64,000 nt of DNA. Source: Candidatus Zhuqueibacterota bacterium (lineage in GTDB: Bacteria > Zhuqueibacterota > Zhuqueibacteria > Residuimicrobiales > Krinioviventaceae). Location: positions 35,587-99,586 of the forward strand of contig JAFGKD010000053.1 of NCBI GenBank assembly GCA_016928775.1, read 5' to 3'. The translations under genes were made by a program, and so were the position numbers. This document shows, one piece after another, positions 1-10,044 of the stretch. A model generated the notes under the pieces. The model had not been told where the DNA came from, did no database searches, and worked only from the letters and a program-made list of their open reading frames with translations. The number at the start of each line of letters is the position of its first letter. Positions within the stretch are counted from its first letter, which is position 1.

Positions 1-315
1 TCGATCACCCGAGCTTCGAAACAGGTCGCCCTGGAGAAACAACGCCGCCAGGTGGTTGGGTTCTGCCAAAAGTGCTTCATGAAGATGTTTGCCGGCATTC
101 TCATAATCAGTATTGGCATAATAGCATTTTGCGAGAACATATCGTGATGTTGCGTCATGAGGATGTAATAAAACACTTTTTTCAGCGTATTCTGTAGCCC
201 GATCAATTTCGTTAATCTTTAGATGCCTGTCAGCAAGCCGTGCGTAGAGCATCGAGGCTGGATTTTCACTTACTTTTGATTTGAGCCATTCAATTTCGCT
301 TGCATAGCTTTGCAT
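1..315 (-). CDS. TPR-repeat protein (partial, 3' end outside window)
   Basis: The reading frame opens with ATG at 315 and stays open to the window edge, giving 105 N-terminal residues. An AGGGG lies about nine bases upstream. The sequence shows the helical-repeat pattern of tetratricopeptide repeats: LYARLADRHLK, then YAEKSVLLHPHDATSRYVLA, then GKHLHEALLAEPNHLAALF. TPR proteins are protein-protein scaffolds. No signal peptide is visible, so a cytoplasmic location is likely. It lies 104 bases downstream of lptE on the same strand and may be the last gene of the uvrB-lptE run. The partner and exact function cannot be read from this fragment. Confidence 0.8.
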   Translation of the reverse strand, partial: MQSYASEIEWLKSKVSENPASMLYARLADRHLKINEIDRATEYAEKSVLLHPHDATSRYVLAKCYYANTDYENAGKHLHEALLAEPNHLAALFLQGDLFRSSGDR

Positions 316-419
316 ATTTTCATATCCCCTGCTATTGCTTTTCCTTATTAGCTGTTGTTAACATACAACTTGTAAACAAATATCGCAAGTACAATCTGAT
401 GCATGTCTTGCGGTTCGTA

Positions 420-920
420 TTACCAGTTGGATACTGTCTTGTTGAGGATTTCCTGGCTTATTTTTTCGAACGCCTCCTCATATGCATTTATGCGACCGTC
501 GGGGCCTTCCGCGGGGTCATAACTGCCAAACTGGGTGATTCTCTCCTCCCACATTTGTTGTCGTTTGACCTCATCCGTACATTCGATGCGCACGGACATA
601 TAAATTTTGATATCCTGGACCGTTTCATCCTGATCAAATGCGCCGGCGCGATCACTGACACTCACGATAGTCCCTAAAATTAAAACATCTGCTGCCCCGC
701 GGTCGGCAATTTTCAGCGAGCCATCACGAATAAATTCATCGATGACAACATCTGTTAATGTTTCCGCGATACCAAACTCGGCCGTTCGATTATCAAATAG
801 TGGAATGGCGACCGTTTTCAAATGGGGCGGCAACGAACCTTTCAGGGAATAGTAGCCACAAGAGAGAACAAAAAGCATGCCGAAAAAAGACAGGTGTGTG
901 AAACTCAACTTATTCTTCAT
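420..920 (-). CDS. lptE: LptE-family LPS-assembly lipoprotein
   Basis: The 166-residue product begins with a short basic, hydrophobic signal and a lipobox (FVLSC, Cys about residue 21), so it should be a lipoprotein. The motifs GYYSLKGSLPPHLKTVAIPLFDN and GIAETLTDVVIDEFIRDG are characteristic of the LptE/RlpB family. This family plugs the LptD barrel and helps deliver LPS to the outer leaflet of the outer membrane. The start overlaps the end of the sigma-54 activator gene by 11 bases, so the two are probably translationally coupled. It is longer than minimal LptE domains but normal for FCB-type members. Family assignment is firm; the partner lptD is not in the window. Confidence 0.85.
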   Translation of the reverse strand: MKNKLSFTHLSFFGMLFVLSCGYYSLKGSLPPHLKTVAIPLFDNRTAEFGIAETLTDVVIDEFIRDGSLKIADRGAADVLILGTIVSVSDRAGAFDQDETVQDIKIYMSVRIECTDEVKRQQMWEERITQFGSYDPAEGPDGRINAYEEAFEKISQEILNKTVSNW

Positions 921-2115
921 GATCTCGGAGACCGTATTTATTGATCTTTCGATACAATGTTCGTTCGCTCAAGCCTAATATTTTCGCAGTTTTTCTCTTA
1001 TTACCGCCTGTTTTTTTTAAGGTTGCACGGATCATCTCCTTTTCCATATCTGAAACAGACTCCGGAGATCGATCGCTTTCTGACCAGGCACCGTCCGCTG
1101 CGTATTCATTTGGCAATTCATCTCGCCATTCCCCCAAACTGTATCTTTTTGGAGCAATGGCCAGCATCAATTCTCGTAACTGAGAAATTTCGCTTTTTAT
1201 TTCCAGCAAAACACGCAAAAGGAACTCACGCTCCAACTCGTCCTTGGGTTTTTCCAGCCGCATCGGCAATTTTTTATCAAACTCGTCACTGGGCTTTATG
1301 TATTTTTGCAGCACTGTTTCATCGATAAAATTGCCTTTTTCGAGCACAATCATTTTTTCGACAAGATTTCGGAGTTCGCGAATATTGCCGGGCCAGGAGT
1401 AATCCTGCAATAAAAAAAATGCGCGTTCGGAAAATCCTTTGAACTCGATGAGATTCGCACGGCTAAAATCCGCTGCGAATTTTTGTGCCAGTTCAACGAT
1501 ATCTTCGCGACGTTCTCGCAGCGCCGGCACATGGATATGTACGGCATTAAGACGGTAATACAGGTCCTGTCGAAAGTTTTCTTTTTTAACTTCTTCTTCC
1601 AGATCACGGTTTGTCGCAGCAATAAAACGCACATCCACAGCCTGCAGGGAGGTGCCACCGACGCGCATGAATTCCCGCTCTTCCAATACACGTAGCAACT
1701 TGACTTGAATCGAAAGTGGCAATTCACCTATTTCATCCAAAAATATGCTGCCCTTGTTCGCCAATTCAAAATAGCCTTTGCGCTGCCCGGCCGCGCCGGT
1801 AAAAGATCCTTTTTCATGGCCAAACAGCTCGGATTCAAGTATACCTTCGGGAATGGCAGCACAATTAACGGTAATTAAGGGTTCATCCCGACGTCGGCTT
1901 CGCATATGGACAGCCTTGGCGACCAGCTCTTTGCCGGTACCGCTTTCGCCGGAAATAAGAACGGAAATATCAGTCGGGGCTACCTGCTCGATGATCTCTA
2001 AAAGTTCTCTTACTTTTTCAGAGTTTCCAATGATGCCAACCTGGCGTTGTACGTCACGCCAGTGCTCATCGTCGTTATAATCATCGATAATATAATTTTG
2101 AGCTTTCGCCACCAT
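910..2115 (-). CDS. Sigma-54-dependent transcriptional activator, no receiver domain
   Basis: The 401-residue protein is an AAA+ bacterial enhancer-binding protein. Walker A is GESGTGKE (residues 56-63), the sigma-54 contact loop is GSFTGA (103-108, a common variant of GAFTGA), and Walker B is IFLDEIGE (124-131). A Fis-type helix-turn-helix closes the protein (about 355-396, GGNKRKTAKILGLSERTLYRK). There is no phospho-receiver, PAS or GAF domain, only about 25 residues ahead of the AAA+ core, so it is not a classical two-component regulator. It activates sigma-54 RNA polymerase at -24/-12 promoters. One such promoter is visible in this window, upstream of the EPS operon, but nothing shows that this protein acts there. 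It lies 12 bases after the epimerase gene and overlaps lptE. Confidence 0.93.
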   Translation of the reverse strand: MVAKAQNYIIDDYNDDEHWRDVQRQVGIIGNSEKVRELLEIIEQVAPTDISVLISGESGTGKELVAKAVHMRSRRRDEPLITVNCAAIPEGILESELFGHEKGSFTGAAGQRKGYFELANKGSIFLDEIGELPLSIQVKLLRVLEEREFMRVGGTSLQAVDVRFIAATNRDLEEEVKKENFRQDLYYRLNAVHIHVPALRERREDIVELAQKFAADFSRANLIEFKGFSERAFFLLQDYSWPGNIRELRNLVEKMIVLEKGNFIDETVLQKYIKPSDEFDKKLPMRLEKPKDELEREFLLRVLLEIKSEISQLRELMLAIAPKRYSLGEWRDELPNEYAADGAWSESDRSPESVSDMEKEMIRATLKKTGGNKRKTAKILGLSERTLYRKINKYGLRDHEE

Positions 2116-2127
2116 ACTTCTCCATCG

Positions 2128-3054
2128 CTAAAACAATTCGTATTCTTTAAAATATTCAACAGTTGCAGCGAGACCCTGTTCAAAGTCATATTCCGGCTGC
2201 CATTGCAATAATGTTAAAGCCTTTTTGATATCAAGGACGCTACGCCGCTGTTCACCTGCTTTCGCCGGGCCGTGTTTTTCCGGCATGTGTGCGCCGGTCA
2301 ATGTATTCAATAACTGATAGATGTTATTTACATCCAATTCGATTCCCGTGCCAATATTAAAAACATCGTTATCTCCACCAGTGAGCGCCATCACGTTGGC
2401 TTGCACCACATCAGCGACATAAACGTAGTCGCGTGTTTGGCGACCGTCACCATTGATCACTGCCTGTTCCCGGTTAAACAGTTTTTGCAGAAAAATGGCG
2501 ATCACACCGGCTTCGCCATGTGGATTTTGTCGCGGGCCGTAAACATTCGCATATCGAAAGGCGGTATAGGTCAGGTTGACCGTTTTTGCATAATAATACA
2601 GATATTTTTCACCGACAAGTTTTGTGACACCATAAGGGCAATAGGGTCGCTGGGGATGTTCCTCATCCGCCGGAAAATAATCCTGTTCACCGTAAACAAC
2701 ACCGCCGGACGATGCATAAATGACTTTTTTCACCCCATGATCCGCCGCATTTTGTACGACATTCAACAAACCAATAACATTGTTTTCAGCATCAAAGATC
2801 GGATCTCTGACCGACAATCGCACGTCCATTTGGGCGGCTTGATGATTGACAATATCAAAGTGAAATTGTTGAAACACATCTGTGATCGTTCGGTCGCGAA
2901 TATCCATTTTGATGAATGTCGCTTGTGGATTGATATTTTTTTCTCGGCCGGTTGAAAGATTATCGATAATGACAACATCATGGCCGGCAGCACTATAAGC
3001 ATCAGCGATATGAGAACCAATGAATCCGGCGCCGCCTGTTACTAAAATCTTCAC
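2128..3054 (-). CDS. NAD-dependent sugar epimerase (UDP-glucose 4-epimerase-like)
   Basis: This is a 308-residue extended short-chain dehydrogenase. The Rossmann motif GGAGFIGSH lies at residues 7-15. The active-site pair is in PYGVTK (YxxxK), with the upstream Ser in YASSGG. Members interconvert UDP-glucose/UDP-galactose or related nucleotide sugars with tightly bound NAD. The start is GTG at 3054, seven bases after an AGGA. It lies 15 bases after purD and 12 before the sigma-54 activator in the uvrB operon. The exact substrate cannot be told from sequence alone; GalE-type activity is the best guess. Confidence 0.85.
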   Translation of the reverse strand: MKILVTGGAGFIGSHIADAYSAAGHDVVIIDNLSTGREKNINPQATFIKMDIRDRTITDVFQQFHFDIVNHQAAQMDVRLSVRDPIFDAENNVIGLLNVVQNAADHGVKKVIYASSGGVVYGEQDYFPADEEHPQRPYCPYGVTKLVGEKYLYYYAKTVNLTYTAFRYANVYGPRQNPHGEAGVIAIFLQKLFNREQAVINGDGRQTRDYVYVADVVQANVMALTGGDNDVFNIGTGIELDVNNIYQLLNTLTGAHMPEKHGPAKAGEQRRSVLDIKKALTLLQWQPEYDFEQGLAATVEYFKEYELF

Positions 3055-3069
3055 TGCCCATCCTTTCCT

Positions 3070-4335
3070 TTACTTGAGAACACGTGCTGCAATGTCTCGT
3101 CGATAATAGGCGCCATCAAATACGATCCATTTCATTGCATGATAGACCTTATCAACCGCTCTTGAAATAGAAGTATCCACCGCAGTCAGACCGAGGACGC
3201 GCCCGCCATTAGTGACGATATCCTGTCCCTGGCGCCTGGTACCGGCATGAAAAACATAGAGGCCATCATCCCATTGATGATCGAGACCGTGAATTTTTTT
3301 CCCTTTCTCAAAATGTCCGGGATAACCGCCGGACGCCAAGACGACACAAACGGCTCCCCCCGGTTTGTTCACCCATTTTACGTCGGCTAATTTCCCTTGT
3401 CGTGCCGCCAAAATAGCTTCAACCAGATCACTTTCAGCCATTGGCAAAACGACCTGCGTTTCCGGATCACCAAAACGTACGTTGTACTCAATGACTTTGG
3501 GACCATCCCGCGTGATCATCAAACCGGCGTACAGCAGGCCTTTATAAGGAAAGCCATCGAGCGCCATAGCTTTGATCGTTGGGCCGATTATTTCCTTTTC
3601 AATTCTCTGCATGATATCGCTCGGAATATGGGGTGTCGGTGCAAAGGCACCCATGCCGCCGGTGTTGGGGCCTTGATTGTTGTCGAAAATTCGTTTATGA
3701 TCCTGAGATGGCAGCAAAGTCACAAAGTTCTCACCATCCGAAATGGCCATAACTGAAACTTCATCGCCCACCAGACACTCTTCGATAACAACTTTATCTC
3801 CGGCAGCACCGAACTCCCGCTTTTTCATCATTTTATCCAAAGCAACGAGTGATTCTTCCCGACTTTTGCAGACAAGCGCGCCTTTGCCGGCTGCCAATCC
3901 ATCGGCTTTGACGACAACCGGACCGTTCTGCTTGAGCAAAAAGGAACGCGCGGCATCGTACTCTTTGAAAACTCGATAATCAGCAGTTGGAATCTCGTAT
4001 TTGCTCAGCAGATTTTTACAAAATGCTTTACTGCCTTCGAGCCCCGCTGCTCGCTGGCTCGGGCCGAAGATGGCCATGCCGTTCTCCTCAAAAACATCAA
4101 CAATACCGTTCACCAAAGGCGCTTCTGGCCCAACGATCGTTAAATCAATTTTTTCTTTAATGGCGAATTTCAACAGTGTCTCACTATCCATTACAGAAAT
4201 ATCAACACATTCGGCATCCTGCATGATACCGGCATTGCCCGGTGCACAATACACTTTGTTGACCAATGGACTTCTTTTGACTTTCCAGACGATCGTGTGC
4301 TCACGTCCACCACCGCCGATGACAAAAACTTTCAT
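3070..4335 (-). CDS. purD: Phosphoribosylamine--glycine ligase (GAR synthetase)
   Basis: The 421-residue product has the full GARS layout. The N-terminal domain starts MKVFVIGGGGREH. The ATP-grasp core carries VVVKADGLAAGKG and the metal-binding region KVIEYNVRFGDPETQ. A C-terminal GARS_C domain contains the GGYPG turn. It catalyses the second step of de novo purine synthesis, joining glycine to 5-phosphoribosylamine with ATP, in the cytoplasm. AGGTGAA precedes the ATG. It follows uvrB by 37 bases and precedes the epimerase by 15, so it is part of one transcript. No other purine genes are nearby. Confidence 0.97.
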   Translation of the reverse strand: MKVFVIGGGGREHTIVWKVKRSPLVNKVYCAPGNAGIMQDAECVDISVMDSETLLKFAIKEKIDLTIVGPEAPLVNGIVDVFEENGMAIFGPSQRAAGLEGSKAFCKNLLSKYEIPTADYRVFKEYDAARSFLLKQNGPVVVKADGLAAGKGALVCKSREESLVALDKMMKKREFGAAGDKVVIEECLVGDEVSVMAISDGENFVTLLPSQDHKRIFDNNQGPNTGGMGAFAPTPHIPSDIMQRIEKEIIGPTIKAMALDGFPYKGLLYAGLMITRDGPKVIEYNVRFGDPETQVVLPMAESDLVEAILAARQGKLADVKWVNKPGGAVCVVLASGGYPGHFEKGKKIHGLDHQWDDGLYVFHAGTRRQGQDIVTNGGRVLGLTAVDTSISRAVDKVYHAMKWIVFDGAYYRRDIAARVLK

Positions 4336-4372
4336 AGTTTCACCTGATAATTTTTAATACCGCTGAGAATAA

Positions 4373-6397
4373 TCATTTGTTTTTGAATGCCGGTATATCT
4401 TCTTCTTTGAGAAAATCAATACGGTCGCGAATTTCAGCCGCGCGCTCGAACTCTAACCTGGACGCTGCTTCTAACATCGATTGTTCAAGCTGTGTCAACA
4501 TCTCTAACTTTTCTTCATTCGAGAGTTGTTGCCAGACCTGGACAAGCTCATCTTTGGGTTTTTTCTTTACACCATAAGGCTCAGGTTTTGCGTCGGCAAC
4601 ACGAGTGGACATCATCACTTGTTCCACGGATTTGTAGATTGTCGTGGGTGTGATGCCATGCTCCTCATTGTAGCGCTGCTGTACAGCGCGGCGTCGGTTT
4701 GTCTCATCGATGGCGCGCTGCATGGAATCCGTGACGGTGTCAGCGTAAAAAATGACCGTACCGGCAACATTGCGCGCCGCGCGTCCCGCGGTTTGGATGA
4801 GCGACCGCTCCGAGCGCAAAAAACCTTCCTTGTCGGCGTCCAGGATGGCGACAAGCGAAACTTCGGGCAGATCGAGACCCTCGCGCAATAAATTAATGCC
4901 AACCAGTACATCAAATTCAGCCAATCGCAGATCACGAAGTATGGCGACGCGATCCAAAGCATCGATCTCCGAGTGTAAATAGCGAACCCGAATACCCACT
5001 CCTGCGAGATAGTCGGTCAAATCTTCAGCCATACGTTTGGTCAATGTGGTCACCAAAATACGGTCCCCACGCTCGGCGCGTTTATTGATTTCACCAATCA
5101 AATCATCGATCTGATTTTTTACCGGGCGGACCTCGATTTCGGGATCCATCAAGCCGGTGGGACGGATAATCTGCTCCACGACCAGACCACCGCATTTTTG
5201 CAGCTCATAATCCGCCGGTGTCGCCGAGACAAAAATAACATTATGAATCAGCGATTCGAATTCACGAAAATTGAGCGGTCGATTGTCCAGAGCAGACGGC
5301 AAGCGGAAACCGTATTCGACCAGGGTTTCCTTGCGCGCACGGTCGCCATGGTACATGCCGCCAATCTGCGGAACGGTCGCGTGTGATTCATCGATGATGA
5401 GAAGAAAATCTTGCGGAAAATAATCAATCAACGTCGCCGGGCGTTCACCGGCTTGCCGGCCTGACATGTGCCGCGAATAATTCTCCACACCGGAGCAGTA
5501 GCCGATCTCGCGGATCATTTCAAGATCATAATTGGTGCGCTGTTCGATACGCTGCGCTTCCAGCAGCTTGTTATGCGATTTAAAATAATCGATTCGTTCT
5601 GCCAACTCTTTTTCAATTCCCTCGATCGCCGCTTCCAGGCGTTCGCTTGGCGTGACAAAATGCTTGGCCGGATAGATCGCGACGCGATCGAGCTCATTTG
5701 TAATTTCACCGGTCAGCACGTCAACGATGGTGATGCGCTCGATCTCATCTCCCCAGAGTTCGATGCGGATCGCTTCTTTTTCATAAGCCGGAATCACCTC
5801 AATGACATCACCACGCACGCGAAATGTACCGCGCTCGAACGATATATCATTTCGCGTGTACAGAATATCCACCAGTTTTTGCAGAATCTTGTTGCGCTCA
5901 ATAACCTGCCCGCGGTCAAGTAACAGATTCATCTTTTGCCAGTCTTCCGGCGATCCAAGTCCGTAAATGCAGGATACCGAGGCAACGATGATCACATCCT
6001 GCCGCGACAGCAAGGAACTGGCCGCTTTCAATCGAAGTCGATCGATTTCATCGTTGATCGAGGTATCTTTTTCAATATATGTATCAGTGGTCGGCATATA
6101 AGCTTCGGGCTGGTAATAATCGTAATAACTGATAAAATATTCCACCGCATTATGTGGAAAAAAACCGCGCATCTCACCATACAATTGCGCCGCCAGCGTC
6201 TTGTTATGGGAGATGATCAACGTCGGTTTGTTCAGATTGGCGATGACATTGGCCATGGTGAACGTTTTGCCGCTGCCGGTCACGCCAAGCAGCGTCTGAT
6301 ACTTTTCGTCCGCCAAAAGCCCTTCAGTAAGTTCCGCGACCGCTTTCGGTTGATCACCCTGCAATTTAAAATCAGAAGACAGCCTGAATGTACTCAC
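4373..6397 (-). CDS. uvrB: UvrABC excision repair subunit B
   Basis: At 674 residues this is a typical UvrB. It has Walker A (GVTGSGKT), the damage-probing beta-hairpin ([12 protein letters not shown]), the DESH Walker B box, helicase motifs V and VI ([21 protein letters not shown]), and a C-terminal UVR coiled-coil ([12 protein letters not shown]) that recruits UvrC. It verifies DNA damage delivered by UvrA and loads the nuclease UvrC during nucleotide-excision repair. The start is GTG at 6397 with a GGGG six bases upstream. It is the first gene of the minus operon and has a strong sigma-70 promoter (6446-6474). Confidence 0.98.
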   Translation of the reverse strand: MSTFRLSSDFKLQGDQPKAVAELTEGLLADEKYQTLLGVTGSGKTFTMANVIANLNKPTLIISHNKTLAAQLYGEMRGFFPHNAVEYFISYYDYYQPEAYMPTTDTYIEKDTSINDEIDRLRLKAASSLLSRQDVIIVASVSCIYGLGSPEDWQKMNLLLDRGQVIERNKILQKLVDILYTRNDISFERGTFRVRGDVIEVIPAYEKEAIRIELWGDEIERITIVDVLTGEITNELDRVAIYPAKHFVTPSERLEAAIEGIEKELAERIDYFKSHNKLLEAQRIEQRTNYDLEMIREIGYCSGVENYSRHMSGRQAGERPATLIDYFPQDFLLIIDESHATVPQIGGMYHGDRARKETLVEYGFRLPSALDNRPLNFREFESLIHNVIFVSATPADYELQKCGGLVVEQIIRPTGLMDPEIEVRPVKNQIDDLIGEINKRAERGDRILVTTLTKRMAEDLTDYLAGVGIRVRYLHSEIDALDRVAILRDLRLAEFDVLVGINLLREGLDLPEVSLVAILDADKEGFLRSERSLIQTAGRAARNVAGTVIFYADTVTDSMQRAIDETNRRRAVQQRYNEEHGITPTTIYKSVEQVMMSTRVADAKPEPYGVKKKPKDELVQVWQQLSNEEKLEMLTQLEQSMLEAASRLEFERAAEIRDRIDFLKEEDIPAFKNK

Positions 6398-6445
6398 ACA
6401 CGCCCCGTTTTGAGACAGTTACTTGATTCCAAAAAATTTGACAGC

Positions 6446-6474
6446 AATATACTATTGTTATGCCAAATTGTCAA
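6446..6474 (-). promoter_or_regulatory. Sigma-70 promoter for uvrB operon
   Basis: On the minus strand a perfect -35 box TTGACA (6469-6474) is separated by exactly 17 bases from TATATT (6446-6451). Transcription would start near 6439, about 40 bases before the uvrB GTG. No clear LexA-type palindrome was seen around it. Confidence 0.75.
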
Positions 6475-6573
6475 GGTTCAAAAATATACAGTTTTGCTAA
6501 TTTTTCAGAAAAAGACTTGAAACATAGAGAATAAGACGCTAATTTGTCGGGTGAAACTTTGGAAACCAAATTC

Positions 6574-8901
6574 ATGAAGCGGCTCTGCCTGTTTTTCTCC
6601 CTATTACTGTTCGCACAGCAAACGCCATTATATGGCCAACAGACACGCGCCCTGTGGGTGACGCGCTGGGATTATCAATCTCTGCAAGATATTGAAAAAA
6701 TCATGCAATTTTCCGATGAAACGGGTTTTAATACAATTCTGTTTCAAGTGCGCGGCAACGGCACCGTTACTTATCAATCCGATGTGGAGTTGCAATCTGA
6801 AAATTTTCGATCTTTTGGCTGGGATCCATTGCAAAAGGCAATTGACAGCGCGCATGCCCATGACTTGCAACTGCATGCCTGGGTAAACCTCTTGCCGGGA
6901 TGGAGCGGCGAAGATGTGCCACTCCACACGGAACAACTCTATCTTCAGCGGCCCGACTGGTTTATGGTCGATATTTATGGCAGACCACAGGAATTACAAA
7001 GAGGATATCTGTTTTTATCTCCCACCCATCCGCAGGTGAGCCGCTATTTGCAGGAATTGTGTGCCGAACTGTACAACAAATACGACATTGATGGCATTCA
7101 CTTTGATTACATACGCTTTCCGGCTTCCAGCTACTCCTATGATCCGACATCAGTGGCTCTGTTTGAAAAAAGCTACGGCGCCAAACCACACGAACGGCCA
7201 ATGGCCTGGCGGTTGTGGCGTCAGAACAGCATCTCTTCCTTTTTGGAAACGGTTTATCACGATATCAAATTCGCAAAACCGAGGGTGATCGTCAGTGCCG
7301 CGGTTGTTTCAGATATCGATAGAGCCAATGATACATATTTTCAGGACAGTTGTGGCTGGCTCGGCCGTGGACTCCTCGATGCCGTTTATCCCATGCTCTA
7401 TTCACACATTGACCAGGTGTTTCAGCAGGAGCTTGAGGAGTATATCATGAACAGCCACGGTCGTCACATTTATCCTGGTATCCATGTGACAAAAGATGGT
7501 CTGGCCAGCAAGCTGAATATTGTCAAGAATCTGGATGTGCCCGGCGTGGCACTTTTTTCTTATAAGGATTTGCTTGAAAATGCGGACATTAAACAGCAAT
7601 TTGTATCAGCCGTCGACACGTTGTGGGCTGAACCGACAAGGCCGGCGCAGATGCCATGGAAAATTTATACCAAGGATAATCTGGGTCCTGCTTTTTCGCA
7701 AATTCAGACCATCCCGTCGCCTCTCACCGCCTATACACCTTTTAAAATTGCGGCAAAAATCACCGATCCTTCCGGCGTTTATGATGACATGACCGGCGCT
7801 GACGGACAAGGCATTTATGTTGAATATGATACCGTTTGGCCGCCTGGACAAGAAGGAAGAGTAACGCTTTCAAAAATTTCCGGAGCACAGGATTGGTATA
7901 TCAGTGAGACAGAGCTGCCCGGCCAGGCAGGCGGAACCATCCTGTATGCGCGCATCTACGCCCATGATGATTATTATGAAAGTCTCAACAATCCAAAAAG
8001 AAATGCCGGACACAGTGATGTCCAGCACTTTCCTGTTCTGCAATCCAATTCATCCTATCACTACGCCGGCGAATTGGGGCCTATTTTATGGCGACCCGGC
8101 GCCATTGCGGTCGACACCTTGCATCAGATCTGGGTGACGACCGAAAAAGATGGTCCGGTTGTGGTTTTTGATTCAACCGGAAAAGAGTTGGCTTTTTCAC
8201 CGATTCAAACCGGCATGAACGGCGATTATGAATCACTCATCCTGACTCGGGTTGTAGGTTTTGCCAGGGATGTTTATGATAATATGCTCATCGCCTGCAA
8301 TACCAATCCTCCGACGATATTTCGATTTAGCATTAAAGACGGGGAAGCTCTGCCGGGCATTCATGTCAATTTAAAAGCCGGAGCACCGGATACCATTCGA
8401 GCGTTCGCCACGGATAGTCTCGGAAACATATATGTTCTGGAAAATCGATCAGCACGCTGGTTTATTTTTTCTCCGACAGCGGAAGAATTTATCGGCATGC
8501 CCTACGGTGATCCGCAAAAAGTGGGATCAGATATTGCCGTACTCAGCAATGGCGCCATGGTCTTTGTCACCGACCGTACATCGGGTGTCGTACAATGCTG
8601 GTACGGCGCCACCGAAGCAAACTATTCACAGTATTGGCGAGCCGGAGATTTTTTGCCGCACACGATCGGTCTCGGCGATATTTATATCAATGGTAATGAT
8701 TTTCTCTATATTTGCAGCAGTCGCTATGGCTTTATCGCCGAGTATGACCGGCTCGGTAACCTCGTTGGCCACATTACCGGCGAAAACCTGACTATGGTCG
8801 CACCGCAAGCTATGGCCTTTTCGCCCGCTAAGAACATCTTGTACGTGACCGAGGTGGTCGGTGCCGGCCCTGGAAAAGTTAAAGTGTGGAAAAAACAATA
8901 G
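6574..8901 (+). CDS. Secreted GHL10/DUF187 glycosidase-like protein with C-terminal propeller
   Basis: I chose ATG at 6574, giving 775 residues, because it opens directly on a signal peptide (MKRLCLFFSLLLFAQQ...). A TTG 30 bases upstream is less likely. Residues about 25-370 match the glycosyl-hydrolase-like GHL10 family: RALWVTRWD, FQVRGNG, HAWVN, and DGIHFDYIRFP, where acidic catalytic residues are expected. A middle beta-sandwich region follows, then an NHL-like propeller with repeated units such as FATDSLGNIYVLEN. Members are thought to act on periplasmic or cell-surface polysaccharides; the true substrate is unknown. It is transcribed away from uvrB and may share a transcript with the next gene, 18 bases downstream. 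Confidence 0.82.
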   Translation: MKRLCLFFSLLLFAQQTPLYGQQTRALWVTRWDYQSLQDIEKIMQFSDETGFNTILFQVRGNGTVTYQSDVELQSENFRSFGWDPLQKAIDSAHAHDLQLHAWVNLLPGWSGEDVPLHTEQLYLQRPDWFMVDIYGRPQELQRGYLFLSPTHPQVSRYLQELCAELYNKYDIDGIHFDYIRFPASSYSYDPTSVALFEKSYGAKPHERPMAWRLWRQNSISSFLETVYHDIKFAKPRVIVSAAVVSDIDRANDTYFQDSCGWLGRGLLDAVYPMLYSHIDQVFQQELEEYIMNSHGRHIYPGIHVTKDGLASKLNIVKNLDVPGVALFSYKDLLENADIKQQFVSAVDTLWAEPTRPAQMPWKIYTKDNLGPAFSQIQTIPSPLTAYTPFKIAAKITDPSGVYDDMTGADGQGIYVEYDTVWPPGQEGRVTLSKISGAQDWYISETELPGQAGGTILYARIYAHDDYYESLNNPKRNAGHSDVQHFPVLQSNSSYHYAGELGPILWRPGAIAVDTLHQIWVTTEKDGPVVVFDSTGKELAFSPIQTGMNGDYESLILTRVVGFARDVYDNMLIACNTNPPTIFRFSIKDGEALPGIHVNLKAGAPDTIRAFATDSLGNIYVLENRSARWFIFSPTAEEFIGMPYGDPQKVGSDIAVLSNGAMVFVTDRTSGVVQCWYGATEANYSQYWRAGDFLPHTIGLGDIYINGNDFLYICSSRYGFIAEYDRLGNLVGHITGENLTMVAPQAMAFSPAKNILYVTEVVGAGPGKVKVWKKQ

Positions 8902-8919
8902 TAACACTAAAGGACGGCC

Positions 8920-10044
8920 ATGCCATACCCCAAGATAGAACCGGAAGAAATCAGGATTACCCCGCTGGAGCGACGGCAAAGCAAAAGTGACATCGAGCGC
9001 ATCGCGATTGCTCCCGAAAATATCCCGCCCCGGGACAAAAGTATCGATAGCGTTGTGCAGGAGACAACAACGCGTATAAAAAATGCGCGTGCGTGCGGTG
9101 CTGCGGTTATTTTAGCGTTTGGTGCGCATCTGGTCAAAAATGGACTGGCACCTGTCGTCCTGAAACTGATGCAAGACGGGTGGGTGACGCACATCGCGAC
9201 AAATGGTGCCGGAGGTATCCACGACTGGGAGTTTGCCTGGCTCGGATCTTCCGAGGAGGATGTCCGCGCCAATGTTGCTACAGGCACATTTGGCGCCTGG
9301 GCAGAAACCGGCAAATATATTAATCTGGCAGTTCAGGTTGGCGCCTTGCAGGGTATGGGATATGGTGAATCGCTCGGTGCCTTGATTGAGGAAGAAAAGC
9401 TCGACGTGCCAGAAGAGCATCAACTCGAAGCGGAAATCAAAACATCTTTGGCAATTGACAACAGCTATTTGGCCGCCCGGTCAGAACTGTTGCAAACAGT
9501 GCGAAAGTTTAACCTGCCAGCCGGTCTTTGGCGCATCTCGCATCCTTTTAAAAAATATTCGATCTTTGCTGGCGCGTATCGCTTTGGACTTCCACTAACC
9601 GTTCACCCGGGGATTGGATATGATATCATCTATAACAATCCATACGCCAACGGCGCTGCATTGGGCCGCGCCGCCCACACGGATTACAAAATTTTTGTGA
9701 AATCCATGACGAACTTGAGTCATGGCGTTTTTCTTTCGATCGGCTCGGCGATCATGGCACCACAGGTGTTTGAAAAAGCCCTCTCGTTCGCCAATAACCT
9801 GAAGCTCCAACTCAGTGAATCGATCATCCACAACCATTTTATCGTCGTCAATGATCTGCAACAAGCGACCTGGGACTGGTCTGCCGGTGAACCGCCAAAA
9901 GAAGCATCCGATTACTATCTCCGATTTTTGAAAAGTTTTTATCGGATGGGTGGCGAGGTACGTTATGTTGCAGCGGATAACAGAGCTTTTTTGCGCCAGT
10001 TGGTTCACAACCTGGAACCAAACAAAGGAAAACATTCACAATGA
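8920..10044 (+). CDS. Conserved protein of unknown function, possibly DHS-like fold
   Basis: The 374-residue protein has no signal peptide. AAGGA precedes its ATG. The most conserved-looking stretch is Gly- and His-rich: LAFGAHLVKNGLAP, THIATNGAGGIHDWE, SSEEDVRANVATGTFGAWAET. This alternation of Gly-rich turns suggests a Rossmann-like, ligand-binding alpha/beta fold. I see a loose resemblance to deoxyhypusine-synthase-like (DHS-like NAD-binding) proteins, but I am not sure of it. A later segment (VHPGIGYDIIYNNPYANGAALGRAAHTD) could complete a binding site. It sits between a secreted glycosidase-like protein and two envelope proteins. No function is claimed. Confidence 0.75.
   Translation: MPYPKIEPEEIRITPLERRQSKSDIERIAIAPENIPPRDKSIDSVVQETTTRIKNARACGAAVILAFGAHLVKNGLAPVVLKLMQDGWVTHIATNGAGGIHDWEFAWLGSSEEDVRANVATGTFGAWAETGKYINLAVQVGALQGMGYGESLGALIEEEKLDVPEEHQLEAEIKTSLAIDNSYLAARSELLQTVRKFNLPAGLWRISHPFKKYSIFAGAYRFGLPLTVHPGIGYDIIYNNPYANGAALGRAAHTDYKIFVKSMTNLSHGVFLSIGSAIMAPQVFEKALSFANNLKLQLSESIIHNHFIVVNDLQQATWDWSAGEPPKEASDYYLRFLKSFYRMGGEVRYVAADNRAFLRQLVHNLEPNKGKHSQ

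Noticed and set aside
6438..6464. Plus-strand TTGACA as promoter for the glycosidase-like gene
   Set aside because: No -10 box at acceptable spacing; the sequence is explained by the uvrB promoter on the other strand.
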